The translations under genes were made by a program, and so were the position numbers. 64,000 nucleotides of DNA from Trichocoleus sp. FACHB-40 (GTDB lineage Bacteria; Cyanobacteriota; Cyanobacteriia; Cyanobacteriales; FACHB-T130): assembly GCF_014695915.1 (NCBI RefSeq), contig NZ_JACJPF010000044.1, positions 62,001 through 126,000 of the forward strand. Reading direction: 5' to 3'. This document shows, one piece after another, positions 7,292 through 16,273 of this stretch; positions within the stretch are counted from its first letter, which is position 1, and every line of letters starts with the position of its first letter. Below the pieces are notes generated by a model. The model saw nothing but the letters and a program-made list of their open reading frames with translations, was not told the DNA's origin and searched no databases.

Positions 7292-8911
7292 ATGGATCGT
7301 CAAACTTTTGCTTGGGGCCGTTCAAAAAACAAGATTATTGGGGCTGACAGATGGGTTGAGTGGCTTTGGGTTTTGGGGTTGCTCCTAGCGGCTATTGTCT
7401 TGTTTGGGATTAATTTAGGCGGACTACCTTTGCGAGATTGGGATGAGGGTACAGTTGCTCAGGTTGCGCGTGAAATTTTGCAGGCACCAGCAGGCTCATG
7501 GCGATGGCTTTATCCGACGCTATCAGGTACAGAATATCTAAATAAGCCGCCTCTGGTGCATCTGCTGATTGCCGGAGCTTACAAGGTTGGCGGTGTCAAT
7601 GAGTGGACATCGCGCTTGCCTGGGGCAATGCTAACAGCCTTCTCAGTGCCACTGCTCTATGGAATTGGTCGGGAATTATTTCGGCAACGCATTCCAGCTC
7701 TTTTCTCAGCTTTGACTTATCTAACTTTAGTGCCAGTGGTGCGTCATGGGCGACTGGTGATGTTGGATGGGGCGGTGTTGTGCTTTTTGATGTTTATGAT
7801 GTGGTGCGTGTTGCGAAGTCGTCGAGACTTGCGCTATGCACTGGGTGCCGGAGTGGGGTTTGGGCTGATTTGCCTCACTAAAGGCATTCTGGGATTATTG
7901 CTGGGCGCGATCGCATTAATATTTTTGGCTTGGGATACTCCCAGATTGCTCACCTCTCCCTATCTCTGGGGCGGTTTGCTGCTTGGCAGTGCGCCAGTTG
8001 CGGCTTGGTATGCTGCCCAGCTGTGGCGCTACCAGCAGATGTTTATCAACATCGGCATTTTCAATCAATCATTGCAGCGGATTTGGATACCAGTTGAGAA
8101 TCACGCTGGGCCTCCCTGGTACTACTTGCTGGAAATTTTAAAATACGCATGGCCTTGGTTACTCTTCTTTCCCCAAGGGGTTCGTCTCGCCTGGGAAAAT
8201 CGCACTTCAAGCTGGGCAAAATTAGCATTGGTATGGGGTGGGGTTTATTTAGTTGCCATCTCGGTGATGGGAACCAAACTTCCCTGGTATGTGTTGCCAA
8301 TTTACCCAGCATTAGCTTTATTCTGTGGTGCAAAACTAGCTGAAGTTTGGTACTGGCCCAGCAGTCAATCTTATCCCCGCTTTTGGACACCTTGTTTAAC
8401 AGTGATGGGTTTAGTTGCTATTGTTGCGAGTATTTATTTTGCGGTTTTCGCTCCCAAACTAGACTGGCATTTGTCACTGGTGCTGGCATCTGCTGCTATG
8501 ACTTTACTTGTAGCAGCATTTTTAGTGTCCCGAAAAAATCTGCAATTCATCCCAATTTTGTTTTGGGGAACCTATGTGACGCTGACAATATTTATGACAT
8601 CCTCTCACTGGGTTTGGGAGTTGGCAGAACAATATCCTGTTAAACCCGTTGCTGCCATAGTTAAGCGCGGCACTCCCATCGGTGAAAAGATTTATACATC
8701 TTTTCCCGATGAACGTCCTTCTCTGAATTTTTATAGCGATCGCCAAGTCATCCCCAATACACCCGAACAACTCAAACAACTTTGGAAAACAGCACCTTCA
8801 CCTTATTTATTAGTTGACCAACCCACCTTTGACAAGCTGAAATTCCAGGGTGTGAAATCGATTAACAAGGCAGAGGGTTGGCTGTTAATTACAAAGAAGC
8901 CTAACGACTAA
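7292..8911 (+). CDS. GT39/ArnT-like membrane glycosyltransferase
   Basis: A polytopic protein of 539 residues from the ATG at 7292; a TTG three codons upstream would add MLN. After TM1 (about 25-43), the periplasmic loop carries the GT-C acidic motif RDWDEG (Asp49, Asp51, Glu52), typical of ArnT/PMT enzymes that use polyprenyl-phosphate sugars. Roughly eleven further hydrophobic segments follow, then a soluble C-terminal domain of about 110 residues. The likely role is transfer of a sugar to a lipid, glycan or protein on the outer face of the plasma membrane; donor and acceptor are unknown. An intrinsic terminator follows directly. Confidence 0.87.
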   Translation: MDRQTFAWGRSKNKIIGADRWVEWLWVLGLLLAAIVLFGINLGGLPLRDWDEGTVAQVAREILQAPAGSWRWLYPTLSGTEYLNKPPLVHLLIAGAYKVGGVNEWTSRLPGAMLTAFSVPLLYGIGRELFRQRIPALFSALTYLTLVPVVRHGRLVMLDGAVLCFLMFMMWCVLRSRRDLRYALGAGVGFGLICLTKGILGLLLGAIALIFLAWDTPRLLTSPYLWGGLLLGSAPVAAWYAAQLWRYQQMFINIGIFNQSLQRIWIPVENHAGPPWYYLLEILKYAWPWLLFFPQGVRLAWENRTSSWAKLALVWGGVYLVAISVMGTKLPWYVLPIYPALALFCGAKLAEVWYWPSSQSYPRFWTPCLTVMGLVAIVASIYFAVFAPKLDWHLSLVLASAAMTLLVAAFLVSRKNLQFIPILFWGTYVTLTIFMTSSHWVWELAEQYPVKPVAAIVKRGTPIGEKIYTSFPDERPSLNFYSDRQVIPNTPEQLKQLWKTAPSPYLLVDQPTFDKLKFQGVKSINKAEGWLLITKKPND

Positions 8912-8926
8912 AGTCGTGGCTACACA

Positions 8927-8954
8927 AAAGAAGCCTGCGAAGGCAGGCTTCTTT
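8927..8954 (+). terminator. Hairpin terminator after glycosyltransferase, part of a dispersed repeat
   Basis: The arms AAAGAAGCCTGC and GCAGGCTTCTTT have a 4-nt GAAG loop. It is preceded by AAAGTCGTGGCTACACA, the same lead-in found before the terminator at 25140, so the terminator belongs to a repeat family. Confidence 0.8.
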
Positions 8955-9110
8955 AAGCCTGTGAGTATATTTACGCACCTTAAAATAAACCAATTCCCAT
9001 TTTCAATAAAAACCTTATAGCTTATAGCTTATAGCTGATAACTCGCGGTTAGAATGAGATTTATAAATAAAAATTAAGCTTCTTCTCATTTTTACTCCCA
9101 AACCTCCTCA

Positions 9111-11057
9111 ATGACCGCCACTACTTCGTCAGATGTCCTGCTGTCGGAATCATCCGCAGCTGCTTCCCCTGCGTCTCGCGTTACTCACGTTATCAACCAC
9201 ATCCAACCCTCACCGGAAACGGTGGTTCTCCTCCTGGCTGTCTTAATTGGCACAGGCACAGGAATGGGTGTAGTTACATTTCACTACTTAATACATCTGA
9301 TTCACAGCTTGATGCTGGAGAATTTGATGGGCTTAATCTCCGGCTGGGGTGCGTGGACTCTAGCCTGCGTTCCTACAATTGGCGGATTAATTGTTGGGTT
9401 AATGCGGCTTGCTTGGCCTGACTTTGGCCCCAACATTTCCTCACTAATTGCTGCTACACAAGGCGCGAAAGAATTGTTACCCCTGCGACCAGTTACGAAG
9501 ATGGTCGCAGCTGCTGTTTCCTTGGGTACGGGAGCCTCCTTGGGGCCGGAAGGGCCTAGCGCGGAGATTGGTGCTAATTTTGGGATGCTGTTGGGTCAAG
9601 TGCTGCAAGTTTCCAGAGAGAGGCAGCAGTTACTCTTGGGTGCAGGGGCAGCTGCTGGTGTTGCGGCTGGATTTAATGCACCGATTGCTGGGGTATTTTT
9701 TGCCTTAGAAGTGGTGCTGGGAACGACTTTCGCCACTTCAGCAGTAAGTGTGGTATTGCTAGCAGCAGTTGTGTCATCTTTGATTGCTCAGATTGGGTTG
9801 GGCGGTCAACCAGCTTTCACTCTGCCAGTATATGAAGTCCGCAGTCCCCTAGAATTACCTCTTTATATGGGACTGGGTATATTAGCGAGTTTGGTATCGC
9901 TGGGTTACACCCAGTCAATTCAACTGTCGCGGCGTTTCTTTCGCGGGCAAATTGCCGGTTTTGAATGGATGCAAAGGGTGCCGCGATCGCTTTGTCCGGT
10001 AATTGGCGGTGCAAGTCTCGGCTTAGTGGCTTTACATCTACCCCAAATTCTCGGCATCGGCTATGAAACAATTGCCGCCATGCTTCAGGATGTTGATTTT
10101 TCTTTGGGGTTACTGCTTACCCTGCTGGTCTTTAAGCTAGTGCTGACAGCAATTAGTGCGGGTAGTGGTTTGGTGGGCGGCATCTTTGCCCCGGCGATGT
10201 TCCTGGGTGCCTCGGTGGGGGCAGCTTACGGCAAAATTTTGGCAGCAGTGTTAGCGCCTGCATCCGCCCACATTGCCGCACCACCTGCTTATGCAATGGT
10301 GGGGATGGCAGCAGTCCTTGCAGGCAGTGTCAGAGCGCCCCTGACATCGATTCTGCTACTGTTTGAGCTAACGCGGGACTACCGGATTGTTTTGCCGCTG
10401 ATGGCAGCAGTCGGCTTAAGTGTCTGGTTGGTGGATCGACTCAAGCCAGCGCCAACCAAAGGTCAAAACGTCCAGCAGCTGGATATTAATGTGGAAAAAG
10501 ACCTTTCTCAACAGGAAATCTTAACTTCATTGCCAGTTGCAGAAGCAATGCAAACACCTTGTTTGATGCTGGCTGCTTCTTCTTCAGTTTTAGAGGCAGG
10601 TTTAGCTTTAACTAATAGTCGTTCTCGCAGTGCTTTAGTGATTGACGACACCCAGCAGTTAATTGGTATTGTCACTTTACAGGATATTAATCGAGCGATG
10701 TCTGTAGCGCGATCGCCTGTAATTTCCTCAGCCCAAACCAGCGTTTTAAGCAGCGCCGCTACCAACTCGACCGACAATTTGGCTTATCAGTCGCTTGCTG
10801 ATATCTGCACAACCGAAATTCTGTATGCAACTCCTGATGAACCTGTGGCTGATGCCTTAGACCGGATGGCGGCGCGGGGACTCCACCAGTTACCAGTTGT
10901 TGACCCGAATAATCCTCATCATGTATTAGGTGTCTTGGAAAAAGATGGAATTGCTTTGGCGTGCAGTGTTGCCGCTACTCGCAAAACATTGCGTCGCTAT
11001 CTCCCTGTGACACTGCCGAAAGAGTTAAATTTACCGCCGCTCAAGAAAACTGCTTAA
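9111..11057 (+). CDS. ClC-type chloride channel/transporter with CBS domain pair
   Basis: A 648-residue protein. The membrane part (about 35-450) contains the ClC filter region GTGASLGPEGPS, with the gating glutamate retained at 147 (GPEGP in place of the commoner GREGP), and the second filter motif GGIFAPAMFLGASVG. Two cytoplasmic CBS domains follow (about 480-530 and 575-630), which in other ClCs bind adenine nucleotides. A transporter exchanging chloride for protons is as likely as a channel because the gating Glu is kept. It is monocistronic by context: it has its own start after an AT-rich leader and converges with the cyAbrB gene. Confidence 0.95.
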   Translation: MTATTSSDVLLSESSAAASPASRVTHVINHIQPSPETVVLLLAVLIGTGTGMGVVTFHYLIHLIHSLMLENLMGLISGWGAWTLACVPTIGGLIVGLMRLAWPDFGPNISSLIAATQGAKELLPLRPVTKMVAAAVSLGTGASLGPEGPSAEIGANFGMLLGQVLQVSRERQQLLLGAGAAAGVAAGFNAPIAGVFFALEVVLGTTFATSAVSVVLLAAVVSSLIAQIGLGGQPAFTLPVYEVRSPLELPLYMGLGILASLVSLGYTQSIQLSRRFFRGQIAGFEWMQRVPRSLCPVIGGASLGLVALHLPQILGIGYETIAAMLQDVDFSLGLLLTLLVFKLVLTAISAGSGLVGGIFAPAMFLGASVGAAYGKILAAVLAPASAHIAAPPAYAMVGMAAVLAGSVRAPLTSILLLFELTRDYRIVLPLMAAVGLSVWLVDRLKPAPTKGQNVQQLDINVEKDLSQQEILTSLPVAEAMQTPCLMLAASSSVLEAGLALTNSRSRSALVIDDTQQLIGIVTLQDINRAMSVARSPVISSAQTSVLSSAATNSTDNLAYQSLADICTTEILYATPDEPVADALDRMAARGLHQLPVVDPNNPHHVLGVLEKDGIALACSVAATRKTLRRYLPVTLPKELNLPPLKKTA

Positions 11058-11100
11058 GTTAGTTATTAGTTATGAAGTTGCGACTGATCACTAATAACTA

Positions 11101-11139
11101 GCTTTTGCAGGTCGCTCCCACCGCATCTCCTGCAAAAGC
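11101..11139. repeat. Hairpin between convergent genes
   Basis: The inverted arms GCTTTTGCAGG (11101-11111) and CCTGCAAAAGC (11129-11139) form an 11-bp stem. It lies 44 bp past the ClC stop and has no T tract, so it is a possible RNA 3'-end stabiliser. Confidence 0.6.
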
Positions 11140-11166
11140 CAATTTACATATTGCCTTAACCGGGTA

Positions 11167-11192
11167 TAGAGACGTTGTATACAACGTCTCTA
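11167..11192. repeat. 26-bp perfect palindrome between convergent genes
   Basis: TAGAGACGTTGTA and its exact complement form a gapless palindrome centred at 11179/11180, between the 3' ends of the ClC and cyAbrB genes. It resembles a dispersed GTAGAGACGTTG palindrome known from cyanobacterial intergenic DNA. Confidence 0.7.
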
Positions 11193-11234
11193 CATTCGTC
11201 AGGCGTTTTTACTAATGACTAACGACTCCCTGAA

Positions 11235-11651
11235 TCAGGATGCCTCTTCTAATTCTTCGTCTAAGTCTCCTTCTTCCCGGTCAAGTTGTCGCAGATGAAT
11301 ATGTTTCCGTCCCAGAGATATTTCAAACTCATCCCCAGATTGGAGACCCATCTGTTTAGTATAAGCAGAGCCTATCAGCAAATTACCGTTAGACTGGACG
11401 CTAATTCTATAGCTGGCACTGCGGCCTCCTCGTCCATTGCCGTTTTGTTTGCCGTCTAACTCAATCCCTTCCGCATCAATAAGGGCATTCAAGAACTTCA
11501 TCATATTTACTCGCTCTACGCCGCTTTTTGTAACGGTGTAGTAGCCGCAGGCTCTTGCCTTTTCTTCCTTGCTGAGGTTTTCTAACTCTTTAACTTTCTT
11601 GACTAGCGTCTCACCAGTTAGAGTTTCGATTTTTTTCTTTTTATTCATCAA
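11235..11651 (-). CDS. cyAbrB-family DNA-binding regulator
   Basis: A 138-residue protein of the cyanobacterial AbrB-like (cyAbrB) family. The N-terminal part (LTGETLVKKVKELENLSKEE, CGYYTVTKSG) is followed by the C-terminal swapped-hairpin AbrB domain (NLLIGSAYTKQMGL, GDEFEISLGRKHIHL), the reverse of the order in Bacillus AbrB. An acidic tail (EEGDLDEELEEAS) closes it. cyAbrB proteins are abundant regulators of carbon/nitrogen balance, hydrogenase and stress genes. I cannot say securely whether it is the cyAbrB1 or cyAbrB2 orthologue. It is followed by convergent palindromes rather than another gene. Confidence 0.93.
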   Translation of the reverse strand: MMNKKKKIETLTGETLVKKVKELENLSKEEKARACGYYTVTKSGVERVNMMKFLNALIDAEGIELDGKQNGNGRGGRSASYRISVQSNGNLLIGSAYTKQMGLQSGDEFEISLGRKHIHLRQLDREEGDLDEELEEAS

Positions 11652-12027
11652 CTTGCAACGAGAAGTAAGTAATGGAGGGCGGGGATGGTGTTTTAGCTTG
11701 ACAGTAGCTAAGAATAAAAAACCTTAGCTTTATATCAGCTCATAAAACTATATCATACAGATATCGCTTTATTAATTCAATATATTTGTATTCTTTAAAG
11801 GAGAACTTTTTTTATCAGAGTGTTGAATAAGTATAAATATCTGTACCTTGTGAACAACTCAGGTAAGTCAATGATGGTTGTTCCTTTGAAAGCATCAATG
11901 TGAAAAAAGATTAAAGAGTGTAGGATGTAGGGGAACGGGGAATGGGGGACGGGGAATGGGGAATGGCGAGTGTTAATTTCCAAGTCATTATCCCCAATCA
12001 TTTTTTCCCAATACCCTTTTTACCAGT
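11652..12027. other. AT-rich gap with short G-rich repeat, no gene found
   Basis: This is the divergent region between cyAbrB and the Rrf2 gene. It is strongly AT-rich, and around 11930-11968 it holds a purine-rich block of GGGAATGGGG-type units related to the tandem repeats elsewhere in the window. The only open frame over this block is low complexity. Confidence 0.6.
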
Positions 12028-12471
12028 ATGAAGCTGACAACTCGCGGACACTACAGTGTAAAGGCACTGCTGGATTTAAGTTTACAACCAGGGTATAGAC
12101 CGACTTCAGTAAAAGCGATCGCGCATCGGCAAGACCTCCCCGCACCCTATCTGGAAAAATTGTTGATAGAATTGCGACGAGCTGGTTTAGTCAAGTCAGT
12201 TCGAGGCGCTCATGGAGGATATCAACTGTCCCGCGAACCTGCAAAAATTTCCCTCGGACAAATATTAGAAGCAGTAGGCGAAACAATCGAACCGCTACCT
12301 CGCCACACCCCAGACGCAGAGCTTGCGGAAGATTGGGTAACATTTACTCTTTGGCACAGATTGCACCAAAAACTTAAAGAAGCGTTGTACAGTATTACAT
12401 TGGCAGACTTATACTATGACGCTCGTAGCTGGCAAGCAGCCCAAGGGGAAGAAACCAGTTTTGTTGTTTAG
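12028..12471 (+). CDS. Rrf2-family transcriptional regulator without Fe-S cysteines
   Basis: A 147-residue Rrf2 protein: MKLTTRGHYSVKALLDL at the start, helix-turn-helix with PAPYLEKLLIELRRAGLVKSVRG, wing HGGYQLSREP, then the dimerisation helix. IscR and NsrR use three cysteines in the loop after the wing to hold a cluster; this protein has no cysteine at all, so it either senses something else or acts as a constitutive repressor. Short AGTCATT tandem repeats follow its stop (12470-12496), and cobD begins 53 bp downstream on the same strand. Confidence 0.9.
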   Translation: MKLTTRGHYSVKALLDLSLQPGYRPTSVKAIAHRQDLPAPYLEKLLIELRRAGLVKSVRGAHGGYQLSREPAKISLGQILEAVGETIEPLPRHTPDAELAEDWVTFTLWHRLHQKLKEALYSITLADLYYDARSWQAAQGEETSFVV

Positions 12472-12524
12472 TCATTAGTCATTAGTCATTCTTAAATAGA
12501 TTGAAGACTAGAAACTAGGAACCA

Positions 12525-13502
12525 ATGACTGCTGACCCATCGCTGTTTGTTGTTTTAGCGATCGCTGCCAGTATTGATTACATCATCGGCGATCCTTGGG
12601 GATGGCCTCATCCAGTACGAGTCATGGGCTGGATAATTTCTCGCTATACCCAAATAGTCTTCAAAATATGGCAGCATCCCCTCGCACTGCGATGGGCGGG
12701 AATTATTCTCGCAGTTGGGCTAAACTTAGGCAGCTACTTTGTAGGGTGGTTAATTGTTCAAGCCGCCAACTCGCTACATCTTTTAATCGGAATTGCTCTA
12801 GAGAGTATTTTACTTGCCAGTTGTTTCGCTGGTCGCAGTTTGCGAGCCGCAGCTGAAGATGTATTGCAACCTCTAAATTCAGGCGATATTATCACTGCGC
12901 GTTCCAAATTGAGTCAATATGTAGGACGCGATACTGAAAATTTATCAGAATCAGAAATCCTCCGCGCTGTTTTGGAAACCGTAACAGAAAACGCCACCGA
13001 TGGAGTAATGGCACCACTTTTTTATGCCATTGTCGGAGGATTTTTACCCCATGTGGAAGCTGTTCCCCTTGCCCTTGCCTACAAAGCTGCCAGTACCCTT
13101 GATTCTATGGTTGGTTACAAGGAAGCACCCTACACAGATTTGGGCTGGTTTAGTGCCAAATTAGAAGATATTCTTACTTGGTTGCCTTGCCGATTAACTG
13201 TAATTACTTTAGCTTTAATATCCCGAAAGCCGGGGTATGTTTGGAGCGTGTGCCAGAGGGATGCTATTAAAGATCCCAGTCCTAATTCTGGTTGGAGTGA
13301 GTGCGCCTATGCCGCAGTTTTGGGAGTCCAAGTAGGAGGAACAAACTGGTATCGCGGCGTTGCTAAACACAAACCCCTACTGGGAGATGGGATTAACCCG
13401 ATTACTTCAGTAGAAATTCATCGAGCATTGCAGCTAACGCGGTATTGCTTTCTGATTTGGCTAGGAATAGCGATCGCTACCTTAATAATACTGTCCGTAT
13501 AA
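12525..13502 (+). CDS. cobD: Adenosylcobinamide-phosphate synthase CobD/CbiB
   Basis: A 325-residue integral membrane protein of the CobD/CbiB family, which joins an aminopropanol(-phosphate) arm to adenosylcobyric acid in cobalamin synthesis. Family hallmarks are DYIIGDPWGWPHPVRVMG near the N-terminus, the VGRDTENLSESEI segment, ETVTENATDGV, and AYKAASTLDSMVGYK. Several membrane helices are evident. No other cob genes lie nearby, consistent with scattered cobalamin genes in cyanobacteria. A hairpin with ATCGCCCG arms (13533-13563) follows the stop but lacks a T run. Confidence 0.95.
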   Translation: MTADPSLFVVLAIAASIDYIIGDPWGWPHPVRVMGWIISRYTQIVFKIWQHPLALRWAGIILAVGLNLGSYFVGWLIVQAANSLHLLIGIALESILLASCFAGRSLRAAAEDVLQPLNSGDIITARSKLSQYVGRDTENLSESEILRAVLETVTENATDGVMAPLFYAIVGGFLPHVEAVPLALAYKAASTLDSMVGYKEAPYTDLGWFSAKLEDILTWLPCRLTVITLALISRKPGYVWSVCQRDAIKDPSPNSGWSECAYAAVLGVQVGGTNWYRGVAKHKPLLGDGINPITSVEIHRALQLTRYCFLIWLGIAIATLIILSV

Positions 13503-13736
13503 ATCACCAGGCATCATCATTATTTTTATGCGATCGCCCGTTTGGGTGAATCCATCGGGCGATGGTACTTAAGTAGGCAGTAGCATAGATTGGATATAGT
13601 TTCAAGCCCTGATATGGATTTAGATCGCCTTCCGGGTTCGTAAACCTAGAATTCCTTCTAGGGAAATGGAGCCTATTCAAAATCCAACTGGGTGTATTTA
13701 CTTTTTAAGTTCCTGTAAAAATTTTGCACTAAAACT

Positions 13737-14354
13737 ATGGAAACTCTTGCATACCTTCACCTATCCACCGCCTACGAAGATTCTCAATCTCAGGCTCGCG
13801 AAGTTAAATTATTCCCAGGACTGAATTGGAAAAACTTCCCTAAAAAAGCAAGTTTTCGCTTGCTATCCCTTGCCCTCACCTTAGCCGTTGTGGGTACAGC
13901 GGGTAATGCCCTGGCACTTGGGAGAGGCAATAGCGGCTCTCAAGTAGCCACCCTGCAAAGAAATCTCCAAATCGCAGGCTATTATAATGGCCCAGTCACT
14001 GGATATTATGGCGATCTGACTAAGGCAGCTGTGATAAGATTTCAGCGATCCAATAGATTAATAGCAGATGGCATAGCTGGCTCTAGAACTTTAGCCGCAC
14101 TAGAAGGTCGTGGTGGTGAAAGTCCTATAACTGGTGGTGGTTTTGGTCGCAGCACCTTACGACGTGGAAGCAGCGGTTCTGGTGTAACTACGCTTCAGCA
14201 AGTTTTGAGAAGCGGAGGCTACTACAACGGGCCGATTACTGGCTACTTTGGTTCGTTAACAGAATCCTCTGTGAAAAGATTTCAACAAGCCAATGGGCTA
14301 TATGCTGACGGAGTGGTAGGACAGAGTACCAAATCAGCGCTTGCAGCTGACTAA
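13737..14354 (+). CDS. Exported protein with two peptidoglycan-binding (PG_binding_1) domains
   Basis: A 205-residue protein. A polar 40-residue N-terminus precedes a hydrophobic export segment (about 44-62, LLSLALTLAVVGTAGNALA, with an ALA-type cleavage site). Two PG_binding_1 repeats follow (about 65-118 and 138-203), each with GxxGxxVxxLQ, GYYNGP(I/V)TGY and a GI(A/V)G ending. It has no catalytic domain, so it is probably a cell-wall-binding periplasmic protein. The long N-region may mean that translation starts at a later codon, but no in-frame Met lies close to the hydrophobic core. A strong hairpin terminator follows. Confidence 0.88.
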   Translation: METLAYLHLSTAYEDSQSQAREVKLFPGLNWKNFPKKASFRLLSLALTLAVVGTAGNALALGRGNSGSQVATLQRNLQIAGYYNGPVTGYYGDLTKAAVIRFQRSNRLIADGIAGSRTLAALEGRGGESPITGGGFGRSTLRRGSSGSGVTTLQQVLRSGGYYNGPITGYFGSLTESSVKRFQQANGLYADGVVGQSTKSALAAD

Positions 14355-14360
14355 TTCTTT

Positions 14361-14392
14361 AGCTGTGCGGCGACCGCCGCACAGCTAGTTTT
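14361..14392 (+). terminator. Intrinsic terminator after the PG-binding gene
   Basis: The 11-bp arms AGCTGTGCGGC and GCCGCACAGCT have a 4-nt loop and are followed by AGTTTT. It starts 6 bp past the stop codon. Confidence 0.8.
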
Positions 14393-14500
14393 AAGAAAAC
14401 GAGGCGACCGCTTCTAAACAAATAAGTTTAATAGAACGGCTTTTTCAATTAAACTACAACGATTATGATTCAGATGCCCTACTAAATCCGTAGATTTAAT

Positions 14501-15037
14501 ATGTCTTCCGAAGTTGTAGAAATTCTCTCTTGCGACGAAATCCGTCGTACCCTTAACCGCGTAGCCTCTCAGGTGGTGGAAAAGTCACGAGACTTGTCTG
14601 AGCTAGTGCTAGTAGGCATTTACACTAAAGGCGTAGCATTAGCCCAGATGTTGGCGCGTCAGATAGAAGCACTCGAACAAGTTGAAGTTCCGGTGGGGGC
14701 TTTGGATATTACCTTCTATCGGGATGACTTGGATCAAATTGGCATCCGAACGCCTGCGAAAACTGACATTCCTTTCGATCTATCTGGTAAGACGGTGGTG
14801 CTGGTAGATGATGTCATATATAAGGGGCGCACCGTCCGCGCTGCTTTGAATGCGGTTAATGATTATGGTAGACCAGCGGCGATTTGGTTAGCGGTTCTGG
14901 TGGATAGGGGACATCGGGAGTTGCCGATTCATCCGGATTTTACTGGGAAGAAACTGCCAACGTCGAAGGAAGAACAGGTTAAGGTTTACTTGCAAGATAG
15001 TGATGGACGGGATGCGGTGGAGTTAATAAAGTTTTGA
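14501..15037 (+). CDS. pyrR: PyrR bifunctional regulator / uracil phosphoribosyltransferase
   Basis: A 178-residue PRTase-fold protein. The PRPP-binding loop [18 protein letters not shown] (about 93-110), the DITFYRDDL segment and the C-terminal [13 protein letters not shown]-type motif match PyrR. It converts uracil plus PRPP to UMP; in Bacillus-type systems it also binds pyr mRNA leaders. No pyr biosynthetic gene and no obvious PyrR-binding hairpin are next to it, so only the enzymatic role is supported here. The IPP isomerase gene follows 78 bp downstream on the same strand. Confidence 0.93.
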   Translation: MSSEVVEILSCDEIRRTLNRVASQVVEKSRDLSELVLVGIYTKGVALAQMLARQIEALEQVEVPVGALDITFYRDDLDQIGIRTPAKTDIPFDLSGKTVVLVDDVIYKGRTVRAALNAVNDYGRPAAIWLAVLVDRGHRELPIHPDFTGKKLPTSKEEQVKVYLQDSDGRDAVELIKF

Positions 15038-15115
15038 GAGGTGTTTTGGGTGAGCGATCGCGTCGGTGCGACAATCGAGATTGTCGATAAACCTGCCAGT
15101 ATAGATTTTTGAGCT

Positions 15116-16144
15116 ATGAGAGAAACCCAGACGCGAAAGGCAGACCACCTGCGGATTTGTCTGGATGAAGATGTGCAATTTCATCAGACTAAAAGTGGGT
15201 TTGAGGGCTACCGCTTCACCCATTGTTGTTTGCCAGAACTAGACCGCAGTGAAGTTGATATATCAACTACGTTTCTCAGGAAACATCTGGGTGCGCCATT
15301 GCTGATTTCTTCAATGACTGGAGGAACCCAACAGGCTAGGACAATTAATTATCGTCTTGCTGAGGTGGCGCAACGCTACAAACTAGCGATGGGGGTGGGT
15401 TCCCAGCGGGTGGCGGTGGAGAATCCCCAAGTTGCCGATACTTTTGCGGTGCGATCGCTTGCTCCTGATATTCTCTTATTTGGTAACTTGGGCGCAGTAC
15501 AACTTAACTATAAATATGGCATTGATGAATGTCTGCGCGTAGTTGACTTGCTCGAAGCCGACGCGCTGATTCTGCATCTCAATCCCCTGCAAGAGTGCAT
15601 TCAACCCAGAGGCGATACTAATTTTCGGGGTTTGCTTGATAGAATAGCTGATTTGTGCAATAAGCTTTCTGTGCCAGTGATAGCAAAAGAGGTGGGCAAT
15701 GGAATTTCAGCAGCAATGGCTGTGAAGTTAATCGAGGTCGGTGTGAGCGCCATTGACGTTGCTGGGGCTGGTGGGACATCATGGGCAAAGGTGGAGAGTG
15801 AACGAGCGGAAAATGCCCAGCAGCGACGGTTGGGATTAACATTTGCTGATTGGGGGTTGCCAACAGCAGAATGTATTACAAATATTCGAGCAGTTGCCCC
15901 CGATATTCCCTTAATTGCCTCCGGAGGATTGCGGACGGGTTTGGAAGTCGCCAAAGCGATCGCGCTGGGAGCAGATTTAGCTGGTCTAGCATGGCCTTTC
16001 CTACAAGCAGCCGTTGAATCAGAAGATGCTCTCGACGCTTTAGTTGAGGTGTTGCTCGCTGAAATCACCACTGTATTATTCTGCACTGGTAACGCCACCC
16101 TGCCCGATCTGAAACATTCAAATTCTCTACAACCATTACGATGA
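15116..16144 (+). CDS. fni: Type II isopentenyl-diphosphate delta-isomerase
   Basis: A 342-residue FMN-dependent TIM-barrel enzyme that interconverts IPP and DMAPP at the end of the MEP pathway. Hallmarks are [10 protein letters not shown] at the N-terminus, [44 protein letters not shown] and ASGGLRTG (the phosphate-binding loop). Length matches the family. Directly after its stop begins a G/C-rich tandem repeat that runs up to the start codon of sppA. Confidence 0.96.
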   Translation: MRETQTRKADHLRICLDEDVQFHQTKSGFEGYRFTHCCLPELDRSEVDISTTFLRKHLGAPLLISSMTGGTQQARTINYRLAEVAQRYKLAMGVGSQRVAVENPQVADTFAVRSLAPDILLFGNLGAVQLNYKYGIDECLRVVDLLEADALILHLNPLQECIQPRGDTNFRGLLDRIADLCNKLSVPVIAKEVGNGISAAMAVKLIEVGVSAIDVAGAGGTSWAKVESERAENAQQRRLGLTFADWGLPTAECITNIRAVAPDIPLIASGGLRTGLEVAKAIALGADLAGLAWPFLQAAVESEDALDALVEVLLAEITTVLFCTGNATLPDLKHSNSLQPLR

Positions 16145-16145
16145 A

Positions 16146-16272
16146 ATTGGGGATGGGAATTGGGAATTGGGAATTGGGAATTGGGAATTGGTAATCCCAC
16201 TTTCCCCCAGTCCCCAGTCCCCAATCCCCAGCCCCCCTTCCCCCCTTCCCCCTTCCCCCTTCCCCCTTCCCC
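16146..16272. repeat. Tandem heptamer repeat and polypyrimidine block upstream of sppA
   Basis: Five perfect GGGAATT units (16155-16189) are followed by C-rich CCCCAGT/CCCCAATC words and then CCCCCTT/CCCTTCC units (about 16235-16272), ending one base before the sppA start triplet. A GGGAATT-rich half facing a CCCC-rich half could also pair as RNA. Confidence 0.85.
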
Positions 16273-16273
16273 A

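Noticed and set aside
11795-12001. A 68-codon minus-strand frame upstream of the Rrf2 gene
   Set aside because: It includes a repeat-derived FPVPHSPFP stretch and AT-rich coding; nothing resembles a protein family.
14355-14500. PyrR-binding attenuator ahead of pyrR
   Set aside because: The only hairpin belongs to the terminator of the upstream gene; no anti-terminator pairing is evident.
16160-16273. N-terminal extension of sppA
   Set aside because: It encodes only repeat-derived Pro/Asn/Gly residues; the membrane-anchor start MRNFLKQ at 16274 fits the family.
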